64,000 nt of DNA from Meandrina meandrites. Its lineage: Eukaryota > Cnidaria > Anthozoa > Scleractinia > Meandrinidae. Position 1 is the stretch's first letter, and every line of letters begins with the position of its first letter. Where the stretch lies: assembly GCA_963693305.1 (NCBI GenBank), contig OY855913.1:2644501-2708500 (forward strand), read 5' to 3'. The notes under the pieces are model-generated. The model was not told the DNA's origin. It ran no database searches and saw only the letters and a program-made list of their open reading frames with translations. Below are positions 34,101 through 43,820 of this stretch, in pieces. A program made the translations under genes and the position numbers.

Positions 34101-35730
34101 AATGGCGCCGACAGTCGGCATTTCGCCGTTTTCAAACAGTTAGAACTTTTTTAGTAAAGTTCCAAAAAATTTAGTAAACTAGGAGAATACTTCTCAAGTA
34201 TCAAACTTTGAACACTGAAAACGAAAACCTTATCTTTGAAGTAGTTTTCTTGTTTTTTACGTTTTACCGCGGTGAAGGACATATCTGGGTTAGTAGCAGT
34301 GTGCAAGCTTAGAATCAGCGGTAACTCTGGCTTGCTCGCTTGCTTGAACGTTGTGAACCGTCAATCAAAGTTTGAATATCATCAACTGTTCAGTAACGTT
34401 TATAACTGTCCACTAAGAATGCTTGTTTTGGTTACATTTTAAGGGTCGCTTAGGCCCAGGTCGTATTCACCATTGCATGCGACTCATAGGACAGGCCGAG
34501 AGATCCTTGGAGCTGATGATTGAAAGGGTAAGCAGTCTTTCCTAATCTCTACATGAAATTGGAACTGTTCTATTGTAGTGTTACTGAATTGTTTTCTTTC
34601 TATAAACAGGTAAAAAGCAGAGTAGCTTTTGGCAAACCTCTTGTTCAACAAGGAACCATTTTAAACGACATAGCCGAGTCTAGGATAGAGATTGAACAAG
34701 CCAGGTCTGTCAGATTCTGTTCAACGCTTAATTTCTCCTTACAGTATAAATACTTTGCCAACCGCCCAAGTGATGAGAATAACGATAATCATCTATTAGG
34801 AGATATTGTCTTGGCATACAATCGATAAGGAAAATTCTTAAAATTTTCGATATTGAGACTGAAACGTAAAGAACAAACTTACGGCGGATTTTGACCAGCT
34901 TGGAGTCATCGAGATTTTTCAGAATTTCGGTAAGCCTCGCTGTGTTTCCACTGGAGTCAGTTTTAGTTGAAAACTGGAAATAATTTTAGAGTGGTTTTAC
35001 TTAACCCGTGAAACAACATGAAACAATTAGCGCGAAAAGTAATAGTCAAAACTAAACAAAAGAAAACAATGGAATTAGTGTGTAATACTATCTGGAGGTT
35101 TAGTTACTATTTCACGGGTTAAGTAAAACCACTCAAACAGATATTCAAAGTTTTATTCTGACTTATTTGAATATATTCTATTGCAGACTTCTGACCCTGA
35201 AAGCTGCCCATTTAATGGATACAGTGGGAAATAAGGTTAATATCACTTTGCTAGCGCATCTTTTCCTCGCTAAATTTGATAACACCGATCTCCTCACTCG
35301 ATATTTTCCTCATTTTTTAGGTCGCTGCTCCAGAGATCGCCATGATTAAGGTTGTTGCTCCGCGGATGGCACAAAATGTCGTCGACAGAGCCATGCAGGT
35401 TTGTTTTGGAACTTTACAAACGATCCAAGAACGTTTAAATGAATGGAGCCGAGAGAGGACGACTAATGCTAAGATAGCTCTCCTTTCCTAGCTCTCCTAC
35501 ATGCCCCTCTATAAATTTGCCCTCTGTTTTCTCTCTGGAGGGGGTTAATTTTCCCCTTTGTATGTGTCATTTGGCAGGCATTTGGCGGAGCAGGTCTTTC
35601 TTCTGATCAACCGCTGGCTCAGTTTTGGTCGTGGGCTCGCATTCTTCGTCTTGCAGACGGCCCTGACGAGGTGCATCTTGGGGCTGTGGCAAAGCGAGAG
35701 GTGAAAAAAGCCAACATCAAGACACAATAA
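19147..35730 (+). CDS. ACAD10: Acyl-CoA dehydrogenase family member 10 (HAD-like/APH-kinase-like/ACAD fusion)
   Basis: Twenty-seven exons splice without a phase error to 1031 residues; human ACAD10 has 1059. Exons: 19147-19372, 20061-20332, 20940-21098, 21205-21265, 21440-21538, 21790-21884, 22376-22422, 25300-25368, 26128-26221, 27466-27553, 27869-28019, 28198-28343, 28954-29127, 29433-29603, 29767-29933, 30308-30448, 30962-31033, 31517-31582, 31831-31921, 32670-32746, 33156-33237, 33657-33745, 34444-34527, 34610-34704, 35187-35235, 35321-35398, 35578-35730. A basic, mitochondrial-type leader precedes an HAD-like domain (FDMGG near 37-41, FLDD near 199-202). The APH-type kinase domain has HGDFRLDN near 449 and LDWE near 470. 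The dehydrogenase domain runs from about 625 to the end ([29 protein letters not shown]). ACAD10 and ACAD11 are reported to phosphorylate and then eliminate 4-hydroxyacyl-CoAs, feeding them to beta-oxidation. Intron 18 has a GC donor. Intron 7 hosts a transposon. AATAAA signals occur near 36355 and 36368. Confidence 0.96.
19648..19850 (+). repeat. tRNA-derived SINE, family 1
   Basis: The B-box-like GGTTCAAGCCC, the GTTGTGTTCTTG body and the ACTAGTATTCCATCC tail motif match the copies at 11154 and 2550. It lies in ACAD10 intron 1, same strand. Confidence 0.75.
20626..20652. repeat. C homopolymer run (27 C)
   Basis: An uninterrupted C run in ACAD10 intron 2. Neighbouring frames read poly-Gly or poly-Pro and are not genes. 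Confidence 0.95.
22883..22957 (-). repeat. tRNA-like Pol III promoter sequence with A-tail inside the transposon
   Basis: On the minus strand, TGGTCAAGTGGTTAG resembles an A-box. About 35 nt later, GGATCAAGTCCCGG resembles a B-box, followed by an A-rich tail (22857-22885). It could be a SINE head inserted in the element or a tRNA pseudogene. It lies between the left terminus and the transposase ORF and is transcribed away from the ORF, if at all. Confidence 0.5.
23074..24591 (+). CDS. DDE integrase-like transposase
   Basis: An intronless ORF of 505 residues from ATGGCGGAC at 23074. The frame is open further upstream (an ATG at 22966), but that part covers low-complexity sequence, so I prefer 23074. 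An H2C2-like zinc-binding region (HAHKRIAH at 115-122, then C151 and H154) has CxxH where gypsy integrases have CxxC. The rve catalytic core has D183 (in IEIDLMDF), D245 (in CDNGKEF) and E281 (in [11 protein letters not shown]); the last two are spaced exactly D-35-E, so the triad is intact. A basic C-terminal region ([10 protein letters not shown] onwards, about 420-480) resembles the integrase C-terminal beta-barrel. Related host genes in vertebrates (KRBA2, SCAND3, GIN1) derive from similar integrases. The flanking inverted repeats indicate a mobile copy rather than a domesticated gene. There is no frameshift or internal stop. Confidence 0.88.
   Translation: MADLQRANENCVSQEDFYKEVEELKSQQKTKDSKITLYLEDSFYDKAKSFLKEKIAKQLELSQNDREEPSEVSLLTKWEDATITRKQWIYKNNKVFTQDNKEVIPKRELFQVLSHAHKRIAHRGRQITTKWLRENYAEVNQKVINIFVKMCKFHAEQKSVTSHVKLVKQPMQAPTFLNMIEIDLMDFRKCPCECIESHTWAMNITDHHTKHVTLYPLTAKSGEKVLQALQEYCFTYGYPRNILCDNGKEFCNKNIETFCLNNGITIKHGAPRTPQTQGLIERSNRSCKEDMHTCIVSTAGKNVSNWCKYLGEVCYTRNISYHSATKTTPYEAVFGMKPHREVSTPATQQVISDENYDQLEDADAHLEESTSEIIEVEDNNETFTEERQRKRIKISENQTKYNKKMVQQSEKKCAKKCNQFKVGDVVSIKIDRVDKTSLFHPNMLLGKITEVENQYARVVTKFGRIQTLISPTRLNLCTATNLSFDYTKEISFTSACKQASIQNQQ
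24931..25040. repeat. Tandem array of a 26-27-bp unit
   Basis: Four to five copies of a unit containing AACTAACCGCAAGCAAACTGG lie inside the right end of the intron-7 transposon, internal to its inverted repeat. It is not mirrored at the left end. Confidence 0.85.
26509..27053. mobile_element. About 540-bp MITE in ACAD10 intron 9
   Basis: The left end AAGTGCACCTAACCCC is mirrored by the right end GGGGTTAGGTGCACTT. Both sides abut TTA/TAA-rich sequence, so the exact duplication (TA or TTAA) cannot be decided. The interior also carries inverted GACGTC words and imperfect arms. A 138-codon open frame on the minus strand spans the element but has no recognisable domain. Confidence 0.65.
27290..27377 (+). 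repeat. Retroposon 3' end with GTT tail
   Basis: AAATAAACC followed by about eight GTT units looks like the 3' terminus of a short non-LTR or SINE insertion in ACAD10 intron 9. A similar tail occurs at 47573-47612. Confidence 0.5.
30661..30830. mobile_element. Small foldback element in ACAD10 intron 16
   Basis: GGCCCTTTTTATGCTAGAGACG on the left pairs imperfectly with CGTCTCTGGTATAAAAACGGCC on the right. Inner parts repeat TCGTCTAGAC-like and CCAGACGAAC-like words. There is no ORF. Confidence 0.45.
34989..35134. mobile_element. 146-bp MITE in ACAD10 intron 24
   Basis: Perfect 25-bp inverted termini start GAGTGGTTTTACTTAACCC and end with the exact complement. Perfect arms suggest recent insertion. 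I could not assign a target duplication. Confidence 0.65.
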
Positions 35731-36825
35731 ATCCATCATTTATCCAGTAACGATTTCTCAAGTCAGATATCGTACTCTAGCTTCGTGGGATTCCTAACGG
35801 ATGCCTAAATATGTACTATACATTCGTTGGACTAACGTTTAAAAAGAGGGGATAAAAATCAACATTCTCAAGCGTACAGTGAAAGTTCTTAAAAAACGTC
35901 AGACGAATTGTGACGTCTTGTCAGAGACAAAGTAGGTCTCTTCCGCGAAAACACAAGGCAAATTGTTTTAAAAGAGAGATAAAAAAGAAAAGAAATGAAA
36001 ATATAATCGATCGAGCTGGTTGGGTCGGGGGGGGGGGGGGAGGGGGTGGATCTTAAAGACGTGCAGTGCCAAGTTTCCCACTAAACTGTGTTCTATAAAT
36101 GTTGTAGTGTTAATATTTAGCTTCTGTGCAGACATTATTTTGAGGGGGCAAAAGATTGTCAGTGAGTGAGGTTAGTAAGAGTGTGTTTTATGTTGTTTAA
36201 GGTGATCATAAGTTAATGTCCGTGCGTATTCCATTCGTAGACACACACTTGTAGTTTAGCTTAGTAGATAGTGATTCCAAATTAAAAAAAATTCATGTGG
36301 TTCTTCAATCATAAATAGCAACGCAATATGGTGTATTTTAAAGAATTTGGAAAATAAAATTGTTAAATAAAATATGGAATAGATTACTGCGGGAAGCGTG
36401 TGGGATTGATTGATTCGTTTTATCAACTGTACTCCGGGAACGGTTTTGTTGTAAACCCTAGGCTCAAACTGTGTTAACGCTTTCAGTCCTAAGCTTGAAT
36501 GTAAATTCTCCTTGCTGAAAGCTGTACATGTCTTATACTGGTATTATTGAGAATTTGCCGGTGGATCATGTTGCTTCGAGTGAATACGCGATCTTACTTT
36601 GTTTATGTTTTTCTTTGTCTCTGTTTTATTTTTTCGTAAAATCTTTCTTTTTCTTCATTGAACCATTACATTGTTGTCTTAATTTTTTTTTTTTTACTCG
36701 TTTATTTTTTGTTTTATATAGCCAAGGTTACGGTTTAGAAATCACGATGCAAGCTTTTAGTAAGGAAAACATCCTTTATTTCTTTCTGAAACGACAAAAT
36801 CTACTAAATCGGTCTTACAAACACT
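35731..36825. other. ACAD10 3' UTR and convergent intergenic space
   Basis: AATAAA at about 36355 and 36368 would give ACAD10 a 3' UTR of roughly 0.65 kb. A G-run lies at about 36027-36041. The next gene converges from the right with its own AATAAA at 36826-36831. Confidence 0.5.
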
Positions 36826-36832
36826 TTTATTC

Positions 36833-37840
36833 TTAGCAGATCGGCGGTAACCTAATAACAATTTTTTCCACTTTCTTAGTCACTTCGGTATCAACAGTCG
36901 GTGGTTGTTCGTCTGTTTCCTTGGCAACTTGAATCGCTGCCACAAACGAATCTTCTTCGTGCTCCTTTAAATTTATTTTTATTCCAGCTACAGGCGATGG
37001 TTGCCTTAGCAACACAGTGGGTTGCATGAGAGCTTTAAAAAACTCGGAATTATTCATAAAATACCGATCACGGTGTGGAACCCAACTGTCTTTATAACTT
37101 GAATAGATTGACGACGATTTTAGATCATTCAGTTTAAATAATTTGCCGTTTTTAAAGTTTTCGGGTGTGATATCGTATTTATCAACCTTTGGCAGGTAAA
37201 ATACCGGATGTGATTCTTGTTTCCTGCGCTTTAAAGAGACTATTGTAGACCTTATCATATTTTCAAGACGATAGTTTGGCCTTGGATCATTCTGATACGA
37301 AGGCTCGTTTTCCCTGTCTGTGGGTTGACAACGAAGATTCTTTCTCTGATTGTTCAATCCGTTCTTTTCGCTTAGATTAACACGCTGACCCTCCAGGACT
37401 GTCGAAGATGGAAGAGACGAAACAGAACTCTCGTCTGTAGAACTGTCTTTATCGGTCTCCACGCCATCTTTGTGTCTCTGATCAGAGGTGTCTTTTATGC
37501 TCCGAGAACCGCTAGAAATCGATGAGTTCCTATTCGAGTTTTCAACTTCTGGCATCAGTCCTTGAACTTGAAGCGAAAAATCATAGCACCGTATCCGTAA
37601 AAGAGCTTGTAGATCACTCTTTTCTTCCTGGTTAAGTCTTCTTGTTTTCGCAAGTGCAGGCAACTTAAGGCTGTGCTTGCGTCTCGTTTCCGTTTGTGTT
37701 AACACTTCATTTTCAGACACTTGTTGACGTGAATTCGAGCCTACTTGTGCTGAGTTACTCTCTTTTTCTGTCTTTTTTGGCTGAAACAGATTTGTCCCGG
37801 TGACGGACATACTGAAGTCACCGGCAACTGATCTTGGCAT
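36833..37840 (-). CDS. Uncharacterised RLPPIC-family protein 1 (335 aa, intronless)
   Basis: I do not recognise this family. A single exon runs from ATG to TAA, with AATAAA (36826-36831) starting 2 nt after the stop codon, so the 3' UTR is very short. The protein is hydrophilic and probably largely disordered, without signal peptide or membrane segment. Blocks shared with the two neighbours: SVTGTNLF (12-19), LKLPALAKTRRL plus LQALLRIRCYDFSLQ (58-91), TVLEGQRVNL (147-156), PVFYLPKVDKYDITP (212-226), the SSYKDSWVPHRDR region (247-259), FFKALMQPTVLLRQPSPVAG (267-286) and the end IVIRLPPIC. The variable linkers are Ser/Glu/Lys-rich. A minus-strand TATAAA lies at 37927-37932, about 87 nt before the start codon. 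Short intact reading frames and conserved blocks argue for a functional protein. Confidence 0.85.
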   Translation of the reverse strand: MPRSVAGDFSMSVTGTNLFQPKKTEKESNSAQVGSNSRQQVSENEVLTQTETRRKHSLKLPALAKTRRLNQEEKSDLQALLRIRCYDFSLQVQGLMPEVENSNRNSSISSGSRSIKDTSDQRHKDGVETDKDSSTDESSVSSLPSSTVLEGQRVNLSEKNGLNNQRKNLRCQPTDRENEPSYQNDPRPNYRLENMIRSTIVSLKRRKQESHPVFYLPKVDKYDITPENFKNGKLFKLNDLKSSSIYSSYKDSWVPHRDRYFMNNSEFFKALMQPTVLLRQPSPVAGIKINLKEHEEDSFVAAIQVAKETDEQPPTVDTEVTKKVEKIVIRLPPIC

Positions 37841-37926
37841 TGCTAGCTAGTGTTCCTGTCGGAGTTTAATTTCTCTGTTCTTTGGACACTTTGAAAAAAT
37901 TGCCCAAATTTTCACAAGGGACCGAC

Positions 37927-37950
37927 TTTATATTTAGACGAATTATCCAC
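37927..37950 (-). promoter_or_regulatory. TATA box and adjacent GATAATTCGT motif of family member 1
   Basis: On the minus strand the order is GGATAATTCGTCT then AAATATAAAG, about 87 nt before the start codon. The 10-mer GATAATTCGT also occurs, inverted, about 30 nt before the TATA box of member 2 (41384-41393). Confidence 0.45.
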
Positions 37951-38310
37951 CTGTCAATTGTGCAGTCAAATCATCCGTCTTTACATAAACTTGGTTTACA
38001 GACGAATTGTGTGGCTTAAACTGTATGTGTTTAAGATCATCCTTAGTAGCTATTTGAATGGGTTTGATTCCGGTCTGAGAACGCGTCTCGACAGGACAAA
38101 CTATAATCGATTATGACTCCTGGTCACCCAGACAGATAATTAAAAAGAAGTCTGAGACGGACTACTCCAGTAATAGATGTACATTGTTTTGAGGTTTTAT
38201 TCGCGTGCCTGTTAATTTGATGCATTCGTAGTTAACGAAAACCAGAACATTACCCATTTGATTAAAACTACAGGCATAGTAGCATCCAAAAGGAATGGGT
38301 ACGAGATCTC

Positions 38311-38365
38311 GTTTTGGCGCCAATTTTAATTACAGGAGACACAAAAGAAAATGGCGGATGCGACT
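38311..38365 (+). promoter_or_regulatory. E2F-palindrome/ATGGCGGA promoter look-alike
   Basis: TTTTGGCGCCAA at 38312-38323 is followed 39 nt from its first base by ATGGCGGATG. The same layout with nearly the same spacer is found at the RFC2 start (TTTTGGCGCCAAA, 37 nt, ATGGCGGACG). The ATG here opens only a 29-codon frame. It is either a duplicated promoter fragment or the start of an unrecognised transcript. Confidence 0.4.
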
Positions 38366-41300
38366 TTTTTAAAAAGCCGTTTAGGAATAAAATGCGTTAA
38401 AAAATTCTTGTTTCGGTTTACTAAGAAAGAAATGTTTTGAAAATACTTTATCGTAGCCGCACTGTCTACAAGCGGAAGAATTAAACGCATTTTATGGAAA
38501 CAATTTTAGAAAAACTCTTATAAAGCCGAGCTTGCGAAGCATTAAGTTTAAGTAGATGAGCGAACATGAATTATTTGCCATCACCGATAGATATAAGCTG
38601 ACTGTAGCACTGTTGAGCAAAACGTTTGATTTTGAAGACAGTCACAACGATTGTATTGTTATCTGCCTCTTTTAATTCTCGAGATAAATCAAATCGAACA
38701 TATTAGTCACAGGGAAAATTCAACATTCAAAATTCATTCCGAATGATTTCGCCCATAATCAAAAAACGCAATTTAAAACATTTCCAACCAGTTTTAGACG
38801 TTAAGGTATGTTAATACACAGCGAATAATTGCACCCTAAAAAGGGATATTATAAAGTAGAAATAAGAATCTATTTGCTTACATGGAAAACATCAACATAT
38901 TTACAGCGTAGGTAAAGATAGCAACTTGTCTAAATGCTACCGCTATTGTATTTTTATAACCGCGTTATTTGGAAAATTACAGCACTTTGACAGCTTGCGC
39001 CCGCCATGTTGGAAATTCAGTTGTCAATCACGTTTTCAGGATAACGGTGTAGTCTTGGGACTGGGTGCTAGATTCTTATTCTGGTATATCACGGTGAGCT
39101 GAAAACAAAATGGCGGACATAAAAAAGTGCGAGAAAAAAGGAAGATGCCACTAACAGAATGTAATTAACATTTTTACTGTAGAAAAATGCTTTTAATTCA
39201 TACTTTGTTTGACTTTTGACACTCTAGAGGCCAACCGAATGCTAGCCGTCGTAAATTTGAAACCGCTTTCTACAAAACGAAACATAAAATCCAGCTGAAA
39301 GTTTGCCTTGCGGTGGAAAAGAGATCAAAGACAGGATAATCCTTCATTTATGAAGATTAATGTCACCATGCCAGTCTCAGTAATGTTCGAAAGAAGATAA
39401 CTGGTAATTAAGGAATAACACAGCTAATCCAAGACAATGTTAAGTCAAAAAATAATGCGTAGAAACACACAAATGCTCATTATTTTTATTATTGATAACG
39501 GGAATGCTACTGAATTTGAGTTCAAAGTTTACCGCTGCAATCCTTGATTAGCCCAATCGTACCTTGAATAACTGTAGATATAAAAGTTAGTCGATAAAAA
39601 CCTTTCAACCATGTTCACGATAATTTAATAAACTATTTTGCGACACTGTATTATTAGTAATATCTTTACAACAATTACCTTCATATCAAAAGAGATCTCA
39701 AAATGATGGCAAATTAAGGTAGAAAAGTAGCAGAGTGGTAAAAATAAAGTGAAATGAAATAAGAATGAGCAAGAATAAGAAAGACTCAGACGGATTTTGA
39801 ACAATGGACTTAAAAAAGAAATGGGCTAAAAATTCTACATGAGCCATATAGGAAAACATAAGGACTAGAGTTTTAGAAATTTTTGACGGTATGGGCTACG
39901 CGAATGAAACGTTTTCAGAACAAAACTGGAAGTTTTATAACTTGCTATGCATATGATTAAGTTAGGTCTCTTAGGCTCGCAAATCTTGGCAAAAATTACA
40001 GAAACTCTTACAACTGCTTGCACACACTGATTTATATTTCCTTCGTTATCCACACAGCTGTCTGTGTATGCTACTGAAGGGCGGTGATGGAAAGTCCTTA
40101 GAACACACAACTCTATATTTCGGTCATTTCAGTGGGAATACCGTTTTAGACACATGCTAAAGAAGCCGGTTTAAGATGATTAGTTGGATCCGTTTTTTGT
40201 TATGATAGCGATCATTCTTATCACAAAATGGTCCAAACAGTGCCGTAAAAAAACAACTTAAAAATACAGGCAAGCCGCGTTGAGGATCGTAGTATAACAA
40301 AATTGGTTAACTGTAAGAATGAGTCCCGAAAGTTTACATCATTTGGTGACAAAATTGGGAGAAATAATGGTAACGCAAATCTTTTTTTTTTAAATATACC
40401 ATGTAACTGAAATTTTATCACGGAAAAAAGTGAGATTTTCATTTTAAGCTTAGGAATTCGTAATTTAAGAACACAGAAGGGAATAACCAAAAATAGCTTT
40501 AGCAGGTCAAAACCCCATCATTTTACCTGATACTTCTTAAACTTCAGAAATGACTCCTTCATCTTCTTTGCATGCCCCACAAAAGTTCAATTTAATTCAA
40601 TTTTCTCAGTCTGCGAATGAAATACATAGCACATGAAGATGTGAGAGATTTCAACGTCCACGATGAGTAAATACAGCAGTAGTCGTCATAACGTAATGAG
40701 TAGTCACAATGCATGAAGATGAAGTGGAGAGTGAAGTTTTCTTCAATAATTTTGCAGGGTGAAGTTTTTTCCGGCGCTATTTTGTTTTCGTTTGGCGTGA
40801 AACAAATTTGCCGTGCCACACGCGGAGCCACGCGCTAACCTAAACTCGAGCCCAAAATAATTTTCCCGATTTTATGCTGCTGTGAGTTGTCGGACTCGTG
40901 CCGGTAATTTAATAATTATGTTAGGTCGCAACCTTAATTCAAACTGGTTAATTTGCCACGCGCGCGCTATCATTCAGTAAAACGACTGAAGAGCAACAGA
41001 TACTGGTGTCCTCAACTGATATAGTAAAATTTTTGTCAAGGTGCATGGGTGAATTTACACTCACTGCAGTTGAGCATCTCTAGAGAATTCCGGTCCTATA
41101 ATGTTCTTTTTGGAGTGGGCATCTTTTAACTATCTCAAGTCACCCACAAATTGCCAATTCATTTTATTCTTGTGTCGTTTGAAAACAAAAGATAACAATA
41201 ACCACTCTGTATCTAAACATGTCTTAATCTAGAAAACATTGCAAACTCTAGAGATCAGGATTTCCGTTTTAGACAAATTATCTGTCTAGTAACATGCGTT

Positions 41301-41383
41301 CGAACGAATTTCCAGACGAATCAAGCCGCCGAAGGCGGATTAACATACCACACTTAGTCATTAAATGACAGAATTTTTATTTT

Positions 41384-41430
41384 TACGAATTATCGGTCTG
41401 AAATGGATAGCTCTTCCCGCAGTATAAATA
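41384..41430 (+). promoter_or_regulatory. TATA box and ACGAATTATC motif of family member 2
   Basis: TATAAATA at 41423-41430 lies about 70-76 nt before the ATG at 41499, with ACGAATTATCGGTCT shortly upstream. Spacing and motif content resemble the promoter of member 1. Confidence 0.5.
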
Positions 41431-41498
41431 AGAAGAGTTTCCATAGCGTTTCTAAGGAATCAATAATATCGCCCAGCTCAAACTAAGGGAAGAGTGCA

Positions 41499-42461
41499 AT
41501 GCCGCGAGTAGTAGGCAGTGAACTGGGTATATCCGTTACTGGAACGAGTCCGTTTAGCGAACCAAGAATTGCGGAAACGGAGGGAGAGAAAAGTTCAGCC
41601 CAGCTAACTTTCGAGAATGAAGCACTGACGCAAGGCGAGGTTAATGACGTTAAGTTGCCTGTCGTCACAAAAACCGCGACGCTTACCAGCGAAGAAAATG
41701 ATGATCTGGAGATTCTTTTACGGGTACGGTGTTTTGATTTCCCTCTTCAAGTTCATGGGCTGATGCCAAAAGCGAACAAATCAACTGAAAACTTGAAGGA
41801 ATCACCGCAAGTGGTTCGTGATCAGAGTAATGGAGAAACCAGCGAAGGCGACGAATCCGAAAACTTGGAAGACACCAACTTAGATGGTGCAATGCTTTCG
41901 TCTTTGACCGTCCTTGAGGGACAGCGAGTGAATTTAAAAGAAAAAGACGAATTGAAAAGACAGAATAGACTACCTCGTTGTCAACCCAAAAAGATGGCAA
42001 GTGAGCTATCATTTCACACTGACTCATCGTCGAGAGACTCCGTTGAAGCATGCAGAAAGAGTCTTCCCAAACTTGTTTCTCCAAAGCCATGCAAGAAAAA
42101 GGATACACGACCTGTACTTCGCCTACCGAAGGTTGATAAATACGATATCATCCCTAAAAACATTATAGACGTTAAAGTATGTTCAGTGTTCAAAGTAAAC
42201 GAACTTAAATCATCGTTAATTTATTCAGGCTATAAGGACAGTTGGGTTCCACATCGTGATCGGAATTTCATGAAAAATTCTGTGTTTTTTAAAGCTCTGA
42301 TGCAAAAACCTGCTGTGGTTTTAAAGCAACCGTCCTGCCTAGCCGAAGAGTCAATAGCGGCAGCGATTGAATCTGTCGATGAAACGAACGCAGGTGCTGT
42401 CGATGCCGAAGTGTCTCGCCAAGAAAAGAAAATTGTTATAAGGTTACCACCGATCTGCTGA
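41499..42461 (+). CDS. Uncharacterised RLPPIC-family protein 2 (320 aa, intronless)
   Basis: Paralogue of the flanking genes at 36833 and 43821 and closest to the former: both start MPR and share ISVTGT/MSVTGT, the Arg-Cys-Phe/Tyr-Asp-Phe core (LLRVRCFDFPLQVHGLMP at 73-90) and TVLEGQRVNL (137-146). The C-terminal third is strongly conserved: LPKVDKYDI (209-217), VCSVFKVNELKSS (227-239), IYSGYKDSWVPHRDR (241-255) and FFKALMQ (263-269), ending KIVIRLPPIC (311-320). There is no intron, signal peptide or membrane helix. It is rich in Ser, Glu and Lys, so likely disordered with short linear motifs. It lacks the SPVAG/LKEHE segment of the other two. It faces member 1 divergently and member 3 convergently. 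Function unknown. Confidence 0.85.
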   Translation: MPRVVGSELGISVTGTSPFSEPRIAETEGEKSSAQLTFENEALTQGEVNDVKLPVVTKTATLTSEENDDLEILLRVRCFDFPLQVHGLMPKANKSTENLKESPQVVRDQSNGETSEGDESENLEDTNLDGAMLSSLTVLEGQRVNLKEKDELKRQNRLPRCQPKKMASELSFHTDSSSRDSVEACRKSLPKLVSPKPCKKKDTRPVLRLPKVDKYDIIPKNIIDVKVCSVFKVNELKSSLIYSGYKDSWVPHRDRNFMKNSVFFKALMQKPAVVLKQPSCLAEESIAAAIESVDETNAGAVDAEVSRQEKKIVIRLPPIC

Positions 42462-43820
42462 GTTTGTATACAGTGCGCTCAAAACAGAATTTTTTTTAAG
42501 TTTTCTCTTAGTTTTTCAAGGTATCAGTTTATGTTATCGTATGTTGTGTACATATTTTTCAAGAAGAAGTTTCTGATAACCATCTTGCGTCTAGCTCATG
42601 AAGAACTCTGGGAGACTCCAGGGAGTTTGCTTGAGGGTCGATGACGCCATCAATATGGCGGACGTTTCGCCAATTTTTTAATATTTCAAACTAAATAGAA
42701 AATATTACACTCATTACAGCAATATGTACTGAAAAGCAGGAAGCTTTGTTTGTCCATGAGAAGTGAATAAAAAGATCAGAATTAGATTATAGTTTATATG
42801 ACTTTTTACGATTTTCCTTTGACTGAAAACCAAAAGTCTCTCTTAACAACGCTTATTCTTCAATATCTTCTGTTGCCCCGTTGCCCATTTCACTTGCACA
42901 TCATTGTTTCATTTGTCCGAATAATTAGCGAACACATGTACAGCTGTTGAAATCATTACCCCCCACCCCTCCCCCTGCTCCCCAAACAAACTGATCCCGT
43001 TTTTGTTAAAGTGTTACACTTTGCGAAAACTATGTACCGAGTGTAGATGACGGTACAGTAAATAGGATTCAGACCTTCTTCCATTCTTTGAGGCTTGTTG
43101 GTTTATTATTAATATTTTAGCTGCAAGAAAATACTGGAGAGTAATCAATGGAGAAACTTGTTATTATGACCCAATCTCACCCTACAAATGCCATGTTGTA
43201 AAAGTATAGCCCCTTCAAGTTATTTAATTTAAAACGAATTGCTCTGGGGGAGATCGATTGTCAGCCGATCAGAGATGCCCCAGTCTCCACAGAAGAAAAT
43301 AAAGGCACTCGATACAAGTGTGTCGCGATAATCTCGTTCTTTGAGCCTACGCTCCCAGTGGTCAACGTCCCTCTTCAGATGGTCAGTCTTTGCTCACATT
43401 TCTCCTCCGAAGAAAGAAGAGAGAAGACTCCGCAGGGAACGAGATTGATTAAGGAGGGAGTCAGGCTGCGAGTAGGCTCCACTTCCAAGAACTAAATTAT
43501 TCGCGAGAGGCAAAAGACGCGAGAACGAGCCAGCGAGTCATGATCAGGAAGCAAGTCGCCCGATCGAGCTCTAGCAAGTGTAGCAATTTTCAGTAAGCAA
43601 TTCCTAGCGGGCTCGTTCTTGCGGCTTCGTCTCTCGAGAACAAGGCCCCGAAAGCGAGCCGGTTGAAAATATGAGAAGCTTTCTGAACCAAGATCTAAAC
43701 ATTAACGTAAATCTCGCTTTATTTTGTGATTCCTGATTACTATATAAATTCGGCTTCCTTTCTAAGAGCTACAGGAGTACAGCTCAGTTCTCGCACAGTT
43801 CAACTCACTAATATGTACGT
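42462..43820. other. Convergent intergenic region between family members 2 and 3
   Basis: No gene seen. A C-rich run lies near 42959-42975. From about 43330 to 43640 there are imperfect inverted words around GAACGAGATT and GCGAGAACGAGCC/GGGCTCGTTCTTGCG, suggesting decayed MITEs. Confidence 0.5.

Larger units (their letters stand above)
37841..41498. other. Divergent intergenic region between family members 1 and 2
   Basis: About 3.7 kb of AT-rich sequence between two divergently transcribed paralogues, with no convincing coding exon. It contains both proximal promoters (TATA-like boxes at 37927-37932 minus and 41423-41430 plus) and a promoter look-alike at 38311-38365. Short open frames at 39865-40831 show no homology I recognise. 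Confidence 0.6.

Noticed and set aside
38351..38440. 29-codon ORF after the E2F palindrome as a gene
   Set aside because: Too short and without a recognisable product or clear donor site; kept only as a promoter-like feature.
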